From contig NZ_LMOJ01000001.1 of NCBI RefSeq assembly GCF_001424165.1, positions 1,112,139 to 1,176,138 on the forward strand: a stretch of DNA of 64,000 nucleotides, read 5' to 3'. Shown here one piece after another: positions 27,764 to 36,554 of this stretch; positions within the stretch are counted from its first letter, which is position 1, and every line of letters starts with the position of its first letter. The stretch comes from Massilia sp. Leaf139. GTDB taxonomy: Bacteria; Pseudomonadota; Gammaproteobacteria; Burkholderiales; Burkholderiaceae_D. The notes beneath the pieces are model-generated. The model was not told the origin of the DNA, did no database searches, and saw only the letters and a list, made by a program, of their open reading frames with translations. The position numbers and the translations under genes were made by a program.

Positions 27764-28402
27764 TCAGGCCGCGGCCGGCATGCCGATCGCGTCCTCGACG
27801 GCGGCGCGCAGCTGGCCGAAGGGCACGGGTTTCGGGAAGACCGGGATGTCGCCCGGCAGGCCCATCGAGTCGATGGTCGGGCGATCCAGGCCGCTGACGA
27901 CGATGATCGCCATGTTCGCCAGCAGCGGATCGGCGCGCAGGGTGCGGATCATGCGGAAGCCGTCCATGCCCGGCATGCTCAGGTCGCTCACCAGCACGTC
28001 GGGCCGCTGTTCGCCGATGCGCAGCAGCGCTTCGAAGCCGTCCGGGGCCTTCACCAGCGTGAGCGGCAGGTTCCAGCCGGCGATTTCGAGCTCGTACAGG
28101 CGCAGCAGGGTGCGGTCGTCGTCGACCAGCAGCAGCTTCTTGCGGCTGGGCGCACTCGGCGCCGCTTCCTGCGCGATCGGCGCCGCGCCCGTGACTTCGC
28201 GCCGCTCGTTGACCAGCTTGTGCACCGAGGTCATGGTGATGCGGCGGTGGCCGCCGGCCGTCTTCCAGGCCTGCAGGGCGCCGTTCTCGACCCAGAGCTG
28301 GACGGTGCGGTGCGACACCCCGAGCAGGCGGGCGGCGTCCTTGGTCGAGCAGAATTCTGCGGCGTTGTAGGCGAGGTCGGAGTGGGCGTCGGGTCTTTGC
28401 AT
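27764..28402 (-). CDS. Response regulator with N-terminal MerR/excisionase-type HTH
   Basis: 212 residues in an unusual order: N-terminal DNA-binding helix-turn-helix of the excisionase/MerR type (about 17-58, STKDAARLLGVSHRTVQLWV, then GALQAWKTAGGHRRI with its wing), a linker, then a C-terminal receiver domain (about 88-205). Receiver residues are intact: LVDDDRT, SDLSMPGMDG and the FPKPV lysine. Most response regulators place the receiver first. The ATG at 28402 is chosen because it lies 2 bases after the hybrid-kinase stop and begins the conserved part; the frame extends into that gene. It is the probable transcriptional output of the operon. Confidence 0.9.
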   Translation of the reverse strand: MQRPDAHSDLAYNAAEFCSTKDAARLLGVSHRTVQLWVENGALQAWKTAGGHRRITMTSVHKLVNERREVTGAAPIAQEAAPSAPSRKKLLLVDDDRTLLRLYELEIAGWNLPLTLVKAPDGFEALLRIGEQRPDVLVSDLSMPGMDGFRMIRTLRADPLLANMAIIVVSGLDRPTIDSMGLPGDIPVFPKPVPFGQLRAAVEDAIGMPAAA

Positions 28403-28404
28403 GA

Positions 28405-31400
28405 TTACGAATCGTTCGGCATGACGGGCAGCGCAGTCGCTGCGGCCGGCGCCGATGGTGAAATGGTTGCGGTTGCGCCTGCAGCCGCAGCTGGGGTAAT
28501 GTGGACAGGATCGTCCAGAACGGCGCACAGCGCCTCCAGGTCGACCGGTTTGACGAAATGGTGGTCGAATCCGGCGCCGCGCGCAAGCACCTTGTCGTGG
28601 GCCTGGCCATAGCCGGTCAATGCGATATAACGCGTCGGGCGGCCGGCTTCCTGCGCGCGCAGGCGCCGCACCAGTTCATAGCCGTCGATGTCGGGCAGGC
28701 CGATGTCGAGGATGAAGACGTCGGGCCAGTCGCCGGCGGCGAGATCGAGCGCCGCGTGCGGATCGAAGGTGCTCGTCACCGCATGGCCGAGGGCGCCGAG
28801 CACCTCGGCCAGCGACTGCGCGGCGTCGGCGTTGTCGTCGACGACCAGCACGCGCCGCGGCGCCGGCCCCTCCGCCTGCGCCTGGGACGCTGGCGTCGAC
28901 GCGGCGTCCGCCGGCGGGGACGCGCCAGGGCCGGCGGCCAGGATGGCGTCGAACACAAGGCGGAACGTGCTGCCGCGTCCGAGCCCGTCGCTGTGCGCCT
29001 CGACGCGGCCGCCGTGCAGCTGCACCAGGCTATTCACGAGGGCCAGGCCCAGGCCGAGCCCGCCCTGCGAACGGTCGGGCGTGCGCTCGGCCTGCGAGAA
29101 CAGGTCGAACACGCGCGGCAGCATGGCCGGATCGATGCCGATGCCGTTGTCGCGCACGGCGATGACGACGCTCGCGCCGCTGTCGTGCCGCATCAGCCCC
29201 GCCGAGAGCGCGATGCGCCCGCCCTGCGGCGTGTACTTGGCGGCGTTGTTCAGCAGGTTGGCCAGCACCTGCACCAGGCGCGTGCGGTCGCCGAGGATGC
29301 GTGTGCCGGCGCCGAGGCCGTCCAGATCCAGTTCCAGCAGATGGCCGCGCGCCTCGATCAGCGGGCGCGCCTGCTCGACGGCGCCGGCCACCACCGCCGC
29401 GACCTCGACCGGCGCACGCTCGAGCGTCACCAGGCCGCGCGTGACGCGCGACACGTCGAGCAGGTCGTCCACCAGCGCCGTCATGTGGCGCACCTGGCGG
29501 ATGATGACTTCGCTCGACTGGCGGATGCGCTGCGTGCTCGAGCCGGCCATGGTCAGCAGCTGGGCGGCATTGCTGATCGGCGCCAGCGGATTGCGCAATT
29601 CGTGCGCCAGCATCGCCAGGAACTCGTCCTTGCGGCGCGACGCGGCGCGCAGCTCGTCAGTGCCGATCTTCTGGTCCTGGATGTCGGTAAGGGTGCCGAT
29701 CCAGTGGGTGGCCCGGCCGTTCTCGTCGAACGAGGGCAGGGCGCGGTTGAGCACCCAGCGGTAGCCGCCCGCATGGTGCATCAGGCGGTGCTCTGCGTCG
29801 AAGGGCCGGTTGGCGGCGAAGCTCGTCTTCCACTGGGCCAGCAGCGCGGACCAGTCGTCCGGATGCACCACGCGGCGCCAGATGTCGGCGCCCAGTTCCG
29901 CGTCGCCGATGCCGGTGAATTCGTGCCAGCGGTCGTTGACATACTGTTCGGTACCTTCGACATTGCTCGACCAGACCATCTGTGGAATCACGTTGGCGAT
30001 GCCGCGAAACTTCTGTTCGCTCTCGGCCAGCGCGCGCTCGGCCGCGACCTGGGCGGTGATGTCCATCGTCGCCGCCACCGCGCCGGCCGGATTGCCATGC
30101 GCGTCGCGCATCGCCTGGGCGCGCACCAGCACCGTCTTGCGCTGGCCGGGCGCGTCGAGCGGCTCGATCTCGATCTCCGCCTCGTGGCTGCTACCGCTGG
30201 CCAGTGCCCGCATGATCGGCCATTCCCCCGGTGCCAGCGGGCGCGGGGGTACACTGCCCTCGCCGGGAACCCAGCCTTTCCATGCATCGAAGCCGAGGCC
30301 GCCGGCGGACGGCAGGTCGCCGCCCCAGATCGCGCGGTTGGCGGCGTTCGCCAGCTGCATGCGTCCATCGAGGCCGGCATAGGCAATGCCGACCGGCGCC
30401 GCTTCCAGCAGGGCGTCCAGGCGGCGCCGGCTGTCTTCCGCACGCAGCGTCGCGGCCGCGGCGCGCTCCTCGCTGGCGACGCGTGCGGTGATGTCGACGG
30501 CAATGCCGGCGAAGCGGCGCTGGCCGCTGGCCGGATCCGTGAACACCTTGCCGCGCGCGTTGACCCAGACATCGACACCGGAGCGCTGCGGAATCCGGTA
30601 GTCGATGTCGTAGCGGCTGTCCGTGGCGATGGCGGCGGCGATCGCGGCGAGCACGCGCGGCCGGTCGTCGGGATGGATCATGTCGGTGAAGCGTTCCAGC
30701 TCGGTGCCGGACTGGGCCAGCGCCGCGTCGATCTGAAACAGGCGCGCGAAGCGCTCGTCGACGTAGGTCGTGCCGTCGTCCAGATCATAGGACCAGGTGC
30801 CGATGTTGCCGGAGGCTTCGAGCGAGAGCGCCAGGCGCTCCTCGGCCTCCTTGTGGCGGGCCAGTGCCTGCACCTTGTCGGTGACATCCACGCAGGTGCA
30901 GATCAGGCCGCGCACGACGCCGCGCTCGTCGCGCAGGGGGCTGTACGAGAAGGTGAACCAGGCCTGCTCGGGATAGCCGTTGCGCTCGAGCGTGACGGCA
31001 TAGTTCTCGAAGAAGAAGGATTCGCCCCCCAGCACGCGGCGCACGTAGGGCCCGAGGCTGTCCCAGACTTCGTGCCAGACGGCCGGGAAGGGCGCGCCCA
31101 GGCAGTTCGTCTTGCGGCCCAACATGGATTCGTAGGGGTCGTTGTAGAACAGGGTCAGGTCGTCGCCCCAGGCCAGGAAGGTGGGGAAGGAAGAGCCGAG
31201 GACGATGCCCAGGCTGGTGCGCAGCAGCGCGTCCCAGCCCGCGATCGGGCCCAGCGGGTGCTCCGACCAGTCGCGCTCGCGGATTTCACGGCCGATCCTG
31301 CCGCCGTTGTCCAGGAAACCGACCTGCCTGTCTTGCTCGTTCACAGTCGCCCCGGGCTGAAAAGCTCCATATTCTACAGGAGTTGCCGAGACGTTAAGGT

Positions 31401-31506
31401 CGAGCTCCGAAAACCGATATCCGCTGCCGGCCGTGGGCGCCTGCGCCGGCCAGGCCGCAGACGCTGCCGCTGCCGCTGAAGTATCGATTTTATCGGATTT
31501 GAGCAT
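28405..31506 (-). CDS. Hybrid sensor histidine kinase with multiple PAS domains and receiver
   Basis: Up to 1033 residues, no membrane helix. About four PAS/PAC units occupy residues 75-640 (ends marked CVDVTDKV, AVDITARV, TMDITAQV and TLTDIQDQK). Then HisKA with LAHELRNPLAPI, HATPase (NLLNNAAKYT, DNGIGIDP, GLGLGLAL) and a C-terminal receiver (VVDDNADA, LDIGLPDIDG, VKPVDLE). The ATG at 31506 gives the longest form, but the first 54 residues look unlike coding sequence and an in-frame GTG at 31344 (979 residues, after GGGGCGACT) begins exactly where conserved sequence starts. First gene of the four-gene signalling operon. The gap 31507-31606 holds nothing clear. Confidence 0.9.
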   Translation of the reverse strand: MLKSDKIDTSAAAAASAAWPAQAPTAGSGYRFSELDLNVSATPVEYGAFQPGATVNEQDRQVGFLDNGGRIGREIRERDWSEHPLGPIAGWDALLRTSLGIVLGSSFPTFLAWGDDLTLFYNDPYESMLGRKTNCLGAPFPAVWHEVWDSLGPYVRRVLGGESFFFENYAVTLERNGYPEQAWFTFSYSPLRDERGVVRGLICTCVDVTDKVQALARHKEAEERLALSLEASGNIGTWSYDLDDGTTYVDERFARLFQIDAALAQSGTELERFTDMIHPDDRPRVLAAIAAAIATDSRYDIDYRIPQRSGVDVWVNARGKVFTDPASGQRRFAGIAVDITARVASEERAAAATLRAEDSRRRLDALLEAAPVGIAYAGLDGRMQLANAANRAIWGGDLPSAGGLGFDAWKGWVPGEGSVPPRPLAPGEWPIMRALASGSSHEAEIEIEPLDAPGQRKTVLVRAQAMRDAHGNPAGAVAATMDITAQVAAERALAESEQKFRGIANVIPQMVWSSNVEGTEQYVNDRWHEFTGIGDAELGADIWRRVVHPDDWSALLAQWKTSFAANRPFDAEHRLMHHAGGYRWVLNRALPSFDENGRATHWIGTLTDIQDQKIGTDELRAASRRKDEFLAMLAHELRNPLAPISNAAQLLTMAGSSTQRIRQSSEVIIRQVRHMTALVDDLLDVSRVTRGLVTLERAPVEVAAVVAGAVEQARPLIEARGHLLELDLDGLGAGTRILGDRTRLVQVLANLLNNAAKYTPQGGRIALSAGLMRHDSGASVVIAVRDNGIGIDPAMLPRVFDLFSQAERTPDRSQGGLGLGLALVNSLVQLHGGRVEAHSDGLGRGSTFRLVFDAILAAGPGASPPADAASTPASQAQAEGPAPRRVLVVDDNADAAQSLAEVLGALGHAVTSTFDPHAALDLAAGDWPDVFILDIGLPDIDGYELVRRLRAQEAGRPTRYIALTGYGQAHDKVLARGAGFDHHFVKPVDLEALCAVLDDPVHITPAAAAGATATISPSAPAAATALPVMPNDS

Positions 31507-31606
31507 TCCGCGAGTCTACGCCATCCTTGACGTTTCCAAGCGAAAACATTCACATCGTGCGCGATCGCGCGTTGCGCCGGCGAGACAGGCGCCGGAGTAA
31601 GCATGC

Positions 31607-33412
31607 TCAATCCCAGCCCCGCTCCGACTCGCGCTCGTAGCGTTTCAGGTCGCGCGCGAACATTTCGTTCAATTCGTCGCGCGCCTGCTTGGACAGCGAG
31701 GCGTACTGCTCGCGATCCTTGTAGAACGGGTAGACGGCGTCGACGCTGGCCTTGTTATGTTCGCGGAACTTGAGCGCCGCCTCGCGCGCGCGGTAGGCGC
31801 CGTAGCCGAGCTGGCAGAGCACGCGCCGGCCCAGCTGCAGGGCCGCCTCGAACGTCTCGCGTTCGATGACGGTCACGCCGCGGTCCATCAGCTGGTAGTA
31901 ATGCGTGACGTTGCGCGCCCGCGCCAGGATCGGCAGGCCGGGGAAATGCTCGCGCACGGCGTCGACCAGGGCCAGGCTGTCCTCGACGTCGTCGATGGCC
32001 AGCACCAGGGCCCGCGCCTTGGCCGCGCCAGCCGCGTGCAGCAGGTCGACCCGGGTGGCGTCGCCATAGAACACCTTCCAGCCGAAGCGGCGCAGCAGCT
32101 CGATCTGGTCGGGGTCGTGGTCGAGCACCGTCAGCTTGATGCGGTTGGCGTTCAGGAGACGCCCGACGATCTGGCCGAAGCGCCCGAAGCCGGCGACGAT
32201 CACATGGCCCTCGTTGCCCTCGATGGCGTCGGCCTGGCGCAGGTTCTGGCCGTGGTAGCGCGGCTCCAGCACGCGGTCGTACAGCACCAGCAGCAGCGGC
32301 GTCGTCACCATCGACAGCGCCACCACCGCCACCAGGATCGAGCCGACCTCCGGCGTGAACACGCGCGCCGCACCGGCCGCGCCGAACACGACGAAGGCGA
32401 ATTCGCCGCCCTGCGAGAGGAGGAAGGCGAACAGCCAGCGCTGCCCGCGCGCGATGCCGAAGCGGTACGACAGCCCGAACAGCACCGCCAGCTTGATGAG
32501 AAGGAAACCGGCGACCGCGCCCAGGATCAGCCAGGGGTGGGAGGCGAACACGCCGAAGTCGACCGACATGCCGACCGCGATGAAGAACAGGCCGAGCAGC
32601 AGGCCCTTGAACGGTTCCAGGTCGGTTTCCAGCGCATGGCGGTACTCGGAATCGGCCAGCAGCACCCCGGCCATGAAGGCGCCCAACGCCATCGACATGC
32701 CGACCCACTGCATCAGCAGAGAGATCGCGATCACCAGCAGCAGCGCGAAGGCGGTGAAGATCTCGCGCATGCCCGACTTGGCGATGATGCGCAGCGCCGG
32801 GCGCACGAGAAAACGCCCGGCCAGGATCACGCCGAGGATCACCGCGCCCAGGCGCGCGGCGCCGAACCAGCCTTCGCCGCCGCCGCTGTCGGCCGCGGCC
32901 ACGCCGAGCAGGGGAATCAGGGCGATCATCGGGATCGCGGCGATGTCCTGGAACAGCAGGATGGCAAATCCGGCCTGGCCGGCCGGCGTCGCCATCAGAT
33001 TGCGTTCCCCGAGCGTGGACAGCGCGATGGCCGTCGACGATAGCGACAGGCCGAGCGCGGCGACCAGGGCCACTTGCCAGGCCACGCCGGCCAGCAGCGC
33101 CGCGCCGAACAGCGCGCCGGCCACGCCCAGCACCTGGGCCGTGCCCCAGCCGAAGATCGGCCGCCGCATCGACCACAGGCGCGCCGGTTCCAGCTCCAGG
33201 CCGATCAGGAACAGCAGCAGCACCACGCCGAATTCGGAAAAATGCAGGATGGTCTCGACCTCGGTGATCAGTTTCAGGCCCCAGGGGCCGATCGCCATCC
33301 CGGCCAGCAGGTAGCCGAGCACGGCGCCCAGGCCCAGGCGTTTGGCCAGCGGCACTGCGAGGACGGCGGCGGCCAGGTAGACGACGGCGTTCGCCAGCAG
33401 GTTATGCTCCAT
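31607..33412 (-). CDS. kefC: Glutathione-regulated potassium/proton antiporter
   Basis: 601 residues. A CPA2 antiporter domain with about 12 membrane helices (about 1-385) carries the GFAILLFQDIAAIPMIALIPL signature with the ion-path aspartate. It is followed by an RCK/TrkA-N domain (about 405-530; VIVAGFGRFGQIVGRLL, then LDHDPDQIELLRRFG) that binds nucleotide and glutathione adducts, and a charged C-terminal tail. In this family potassium loss acidifies the cell and protects it against electrophiles. The ATG at 33412 gives MEHNLLANAVVYLAAAV, the family start; the frame is open 31 codons further. It overlaps the kefF-like gene by 11 bases, the same pair as in E. coli. Confidence 0.92.
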   Translation of the reverse strand: MEHNLLANAVVYLAAAVLAVPLAKRLGLGAVLGYLLAGMAIGPWGLKLITEVETILHFSEFGVVLLLFLIGLELEPARLWSMRRPIFGWGTAQVLGVAGALFGAALLAGVAWQVALVAALGLSLSSTAIALSTLGERNLMATPAGQAGFAILLFQDIAAIPMIALIPLLGVAAADSGGGEGWFGAARLGAVILGVILAGRFLVRPALRIIAKSGMREIFTAFALLLVIAISLLMQWVGMSMALGAFMAGVLLADSEYRHALETDLEPFKGLLLGLFFIAVGMSVDFGVFASHPWLILGAVAGFLLIKLAVLFGLSYRFGIARGQRWLFAFLLSQGGEFAFVVFGAAGAARVFTPEVGSILVAVVALSMVTTPLLLVLYDRVLEPRYHGQNLRQADAIEGNEGHVIVAGFGRFGQIVGRLLNANRIKLTVLDHDPDQIELLRRFGWKVFYGDATRVDLLHAAGAAKARALVLAIDDVEDSLALVDAVREHFPGLPILARARNVTHYYQLMDRGVTVIERETFEAALQLGRRVLCQLGYGAYRAREAALKFREHNKASVDAVYPFYKDREQYASLSKQARDELNEMFARDLKRYERESERGWD

Positions 33413-33968
33413 GGACGGCCTCCTTTGCCGGGGTGAGAAGGAAGGCTTCCAGGCGGGCGCGGAAGGCGGCCACGTGGGCGGCGACGGCGGCGTCGTCCGC
33501 GCCATGGGCGCCGTGCAGGATGTGCGGCGGCCACCAGTCCATCCCGCACAGGAGGGCCGTCTGTTCGAAGGGCGGCAGGTAGGCCTCGAAAGGACGGCCG
33601 TGGCGTTCGCCGGCCTGGTAGGCGTCCTCCGGGCTGCCGGTGGTGACCGCCAGGAGGTAGCCCTTGCCGCGCAGCGCCGTGGCCCCCGGCCCGTAGGCCC
33701 AGCCGGCCACCAGCACGCTGTCGACCCATTCCTTCAGCAGCGAGGGCATGCTGTACCAGCGGATCGGGTGTAGGAAGACGACCAGCTCGGCCTGCGCCAG
33801 CAAGGCCTGCTCGCGGGGGACGTCGATGTAGAAGTCGGGATAGGTTTCGTACAGGTCGTGCACCAGCACGCCGTCGAGGGCGCGCGCGGCCTCGGCGAGG
33901 CGGCGGTTGATGCGCGAGCGGTGCGGGGCGGGATGTGCGTAGAGGACGAGGATGCGGGTATCGGGCAT
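33402..33968 (-). CDS. kefF: KefF-like NAD(P)H quinone oxidoreductase, antiporter partner
   Basis: 188-residue flavodoxin-like quinone reductase. Readable marks: VLYAHPAPHRSRINRRL (FMN phosphate loop region), FLHPIRWYSMPSLLKEWVD and LLAVTTGSPEDAY. KefF is the soluble activator of KefC and also reduces quinones. The 11-base overlap with the antiporter gene supports that role and coordinated synthesis. Without the context it could be called a general NAD(P)H dehydrogenase of this fold. Confidence 0.88.
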   Translation of the reverse strand: MPDTRILVLYAHPAPHRSRINRRLAEAARALDGVLVHDLYETYPDFYIDVPREQALLAQAELVVFLHPIRWYSMPSLLKEWVDSVLVAGWAYGPGATALRGKGYLLAVTTGSPEDAYQAGERHGRPFEAYLPPFEQTALLCGMDWWPPHILHGAHGADDAAVAAHVAAFRARLEAFLLTPAKEAVHGA

Positions 33969-34040
33969 GGGGAGTGACCTTGTTGTTTTGCCAATTGTAC
34001 AGCCTGCGTGCGGCTGCCGCTCCCTTCGCCGTGGTCTGCG

Positions 34041-35027
34041 CTAGCCCGGCAGTGGCGCCTCCTCAGGCAGCAGGCCTTCGTGCACCAGTTCCTCCCAGAA
34101 CGCGCGCGGAATGGCCATGTCCATCAGGGCCGCGTTGCGGCGCAGGTGCTGCGGGCTGCTCGCGCCGGGGATCGTGGCCGACACCACCGGGTGCGCCGCT
34201 CCGAACTGCAGCGCGGCCGCGGCCAGATCGACCCCGTGGCGCGCCGCGACCTGGCGCAGGCGCTCGCGCTGGGCGTGTTTTTCTGCGCTCGCCGGCGCGT
34301 AGTCGTAATGGTCGCCGCCGGCGAGGAAACCGGAATTGAAGGGGCCGCCCAGCACCACCGAGGCGCCGCGTTCGGCGCACAGCGGGAAGAACTCGGCCAG
34401 CGGCGTCGTCTCCATCAGCGTGTAGCGGCCGGCGAGCAGGAAGACGTCGGGGTCGGACGCCTGCAGTGCGCGCATGCAGGGTTCGACCGTGTTCACGCCC
34501 ATGCCCCAGCCCTTGATGATGCCCTCCTCGCGCAGTTTCACCAGTCCCTCGAAGGCGCCGCCAGGGCCGGCCGCGATGGCGAAATGGTGCTCGAACTCGG
34601 CCCGGCTGAACTGGTCAGTGGAGAGGTCGTGGACGTAGACGATGTCGATGTGGCCGAGGGCGAGGCGCTGCAGGCTGTCCTCGACCGCGCGGCGCGCGCC
34701 GTCGGCCGTGTAGTCGAGCACGCGCCGGAAGGGCAGGCTCGACACGAAGGGCGCGGCGATCTCGCCCACGGGATCGGGACGGAGCAGGCGGCCGACCTTG
34801 GTCGACAGCGTGTATTCATCGCGCGGATGGCGGCGCAGGGCCTGGCCGAAGCGGTGTTCCGACAGGCCGGCGCCGTAGTGGGGCGCGGTGTCGAAGTAGC
34901 GGATGCCGGCCTCCCAGGCGGCATCGACCGTCGTGCGGCCGGCCTCGTCGCTCGTCGTGTGGTACATGTCGCCCAGCCCGGTGCCGCCAAGGCCCAGGCG
35001 CGTGATCGGTCGGTAGCGCGGGTTCAC
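34041..35027 (-). CDS. Aldo/keto reductase
   Basis: 328 residues of the aldo/keto reductase barrel, closest in pattern to the L-fucose/D-threo-aldose dehydrogenase group. Catalytic tetrad region FDTAPHYGAGLSEHRFGQAL (Asp, Tyr), lysine in LSTKVGR, histidine in DIVYVHDL; cofactor-end segment TIPGASSPQHLRRN is present. Preferred cofactor is NAD(P). I choose the GTG at 35027 because AAAGGA lies 6-7 bases before it; an ATG five codons upstream (35042) has no ribosome site, and that ATG is itself the codon that leads into this site. Confidence 0.85.
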   Translation of the reverse strand: MNPRYRPITRLGLGGTGLGDMYHTTSDEAGRTTVDAAWEAGIRYFDTAPHYGAGLSEHRFGQALRRHPRDEYTLSTKVGRLLRPDPVGEIAAPFVSSLPFRRVLDYTADGARRAVEDSLQRLALGHIDIVYVHDLSTDQFSRAEFEHHFAIAAGPGGAFEGLVKLREEGIIKGWGMGVNTVEPCMRALQASDPDVFLLAGRYTLMETTPLAEFFPLCAERGASVVLGGPFNSGFLAGGDHYDYAPASAEKHAQRERLRQVAARHGVDLAAAALQFGAAHPVVSATIPGASSPQHLRRNAALMDMAIPRAFWEELVHEGLLPEEAPLPG

Positions 35028-35105
35028 GGTGCGTCCTTTCATGGTCAGGAAGAGCAGCCATGATGCACGCGGCCGTGCCGACCGGCGCGCACGTTTGCCG
35101 GGACG

Positions 35106-35135
35106 AAAAAAAACCGGGAAGCGCACTTCCCGGTT
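35106..35135 (-). terminator. Intrinsic terminator of the OmpA-like gene
   Basis: On the minus strand a 10-bp stem AACCGGGAAG / CTTCCCGGTT with a 4-base loop (35112-35135) is followed by a run of T (complement of A 35106-35113). It lies 39 bases past the stop of the gene at 35175. Confidence 0.93.
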
Positions 35136-35174
35136 CCGGTTGCCGCTCAAGCGGCGTACTGCATACTAAAGAAT

Positions 35175-35678
35175 TTAGAAGCGGAAGGAAACGCCGGCCA
35201 GGACGCGGGTCGCGTCGCTCGAAGGCTTTTGCACTTCCAGGCGGCCCTGGACGACCGGGCTGAAGCTGTAGCCCAGGCCCAGGCCGTACAGCACGTTCGA
35301 ATCGTGTTCCTTGGCGCTGAAGCCAGCCACGTCGGCATCGGCTTCCAGGCGGTTGTAGCCGAGGCGGCCGTAGACGTCGAAGCCGTTCGACAGCGGCACG
35401 CTGCCGAGCAGCGAGACGTCGATCTGGTCGACGGTGACGTTGGCGGTCAGCGGTCCCGAACGGAACTCGGTGTCGGCCAGGCGGTGGTAGCCCGCTTCGA
35501 CGGCGAAGCCAGGGGAGAACTTGTAGCCGATGAAGGCGCCGTAGCCGCCTTCGCGGTCGAAGCCTTCGATCTTGGTCGAACCGGCATCGATACCGGCATA
35601 GAACGGCTGCGGCTCGACGGCGAAAGCGGCGTTGGAGGCGGCGATCAGGGCGGCGGCGGCAGCGATTTTCTTGAACAT
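35175..35678 (-). CDS. OmpA-like outer membrane beta-barrel protein
   Basis: 167 residues. Signal peptide MFKKIAAAAALIAASNAAFA (20 residues), then an eight-strand barrel pattern of alternating residues: FYAGIDAG, YGAFIGYKFS, FAVEAGYHRL, DVSLLGSVPL, FDVYGRLGYNRL, NVLYGLGLGY, and a final VLAGVSFRF ending in phenylalanine as outer membrane proteins do for BAM recognition. It lacks the periplasmic peptidoglycan-binding OmpA domain. The exact role is not known. It is a single-gene unit with its own terminator; the 245-base gap 35679-35923 is shared with the divergent DUF2726 gene. Confidence 0.88.
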   Translation of the reverse strand: MFKKIAAAAALIAASNAAFAVEPQPFYAGIDAGSTKIEGFDREGGYGAFIGYKFSPGFAVEAGYHRLADTEFRSGPLTANVTVDQIDVSLLGSVPLSNGFDVYGRLGYNRLEADADVAGFSAKEHDSNVLYGLGLGYSFSPVVQGRLEVQKPSSDATRVLAGVSFRF

Positions 35679-35762
35679 GTTCAGCTCTCTTATGTTAGGT
35701 GAATGAGAAGGCCGAAAGACGAAGCTTCGACCGGGCGCGGATTATCGCATGCTTTGCAAAAA

Positions 35763-35779
35763 TGCACCGGCTCGGTGCA
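35763..35779. promoter_or_regulatory. Inverted repeat in divergent intergenic region
   Basis: TGCACCG-GCT-CGGTGCA: perfect 7-base arms around three bases, about 85 bases upstream of the OmpA-like start. It may be an operator or a hairpin in a leader RNA. Nothing else distinct is seen in this gap apart from AT-rich stretches suitable for promoters. Confidence 0.4.
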
Positions 35780-35923
35780 ATGCAGCGCGGGTAATTCGTG
35801 TTTAAGAGCTTTAAAAGCAACAAAGGGTTCTGCGGGACACGCGGATGTTGTAGTATTTCCTTGTGGCAATATGTTGGCCTGTGCACGCGTGCAGTAACCC
35901 ACTCTTTTTATCTAGGTATTTCA

Positions 35924-36466
35924 ATGAAAACAGCCCTTGTCATCGTCGCGTTCTTCGTCGTGTTCTTCCTGTTCGCCGCTGTCGTCGCGATCCAGCTGAA
36001 GAAAGGGAAGGGAAGCAAGCGCACGGGCGCCTACCGCCGGCGCAAGCTCATGACCGACAACGAACGCGAGTTCTTCGGCAGGCTCGTGGCAGCGCTTCCC
36101 GGGCATTACGTCTTTCCCCAGGTGGCCATGGCCGCGCTGATCGAAGCGGCCAGCAGCGACAGGAAGACAGCGCATGGTGACCGTTTACGCATTGCCCAGC
36201 AGCGCGCCGACTACGTCGTGTGCGATGTCGCCGGCGAAGTGATCGCCGTCGTCGAGCTCGATGACAGGACGCATTCCCAGGCGAAGGATCAGCTGCGCGA
36301 TTCCCGGCTCGAACAGGCGGGCATCCGCACCGTGCGCTTCCAGTCCCGCAACAAGCCGACGCCGGCTGCAATCCTCGTCGCCATCCTGGGCGCGCCCGCT
36401 GCGGCCGGAGAGCCGGTGGCCGTATCCGAACCGGCATACCTGACCGCGGTCGCTGCCGCCCAGTGA
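35924..36466 (+). CDS. DUF2726 domain protein with N-terminal membrane helix
   Basis: 180 residues. One membrane helix at about 3-25 (ALVIVAFFVVFFLFAAVVAI), a basic stretch KKGKGSKRTGAYRRRKLMT, then a DUF2726 domain (about 42-150; TDNEREFFGRLVAALPGHYVFPQV at its start, YVVCDVAGEVIAVVELDD in its core). The domain resembles restriction-endonuclease-like folds, with a D...E.D pattern at residues 105-118, but activity is unproven. The ATG at 35924 begins the membrane helix directly. A strong terminator follows 50 bases after the stop. Confidence 0.78.
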   Translation: MKTALVIVAFFVVFFLFAAVVAIQLKKGKGSKRTGAYRRRKLMTDNEREFFGRLVAALPGHYVFPQVAMAALIEAASSDRKTAHGDRLRIAQQRADYVVCDVAGEVIAVVELDDRTHSQAKDQLRDSRLEQAGIRTVRFQSRNKPTPAAILVAILGAPAAAGEPVAVSEPAYLTAVAAAQ

Positions 36467-36515
36467 GTACGCACCGGCTGGCGCACGGGCCGCCGTGCGG
36501 TGGCGCCGGAAAGAA

Positions 36516-36542
36516 AAGGCCTGCTCGCGCAGGCCTTTTTTT
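36516..36542. terminator. Bidirectional intrinsic terminator
   Basis: Stem AAGGCCTGC / GCAGGCCTT with a TCGC loop (36516-36537) and seven T on the plus strand (36536-36542). The left flank GAAAAGAAAA supplies a T-rich run on the minus strand, so it can end both the DUF2726 gene and the convergent gene at 36555. Confidence 0.9.
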
Positions 36543-36554
36543 ATGACGTCGCCG

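Noticed and set aside
28501..31479. 992-codon plus-strand frame opposite the hybrid kinase
   Set aside because: The minus strand has PAS, HisKA, HATPase and receiver motifs; the plus frame has no recognisable domain.
35690..35902. 70-codon minus-strand frame in the gap before the OmpA-like gene
   Set aside because: No ribosome site, unusual composition, and it would cover the promoter region of both divergent genes.
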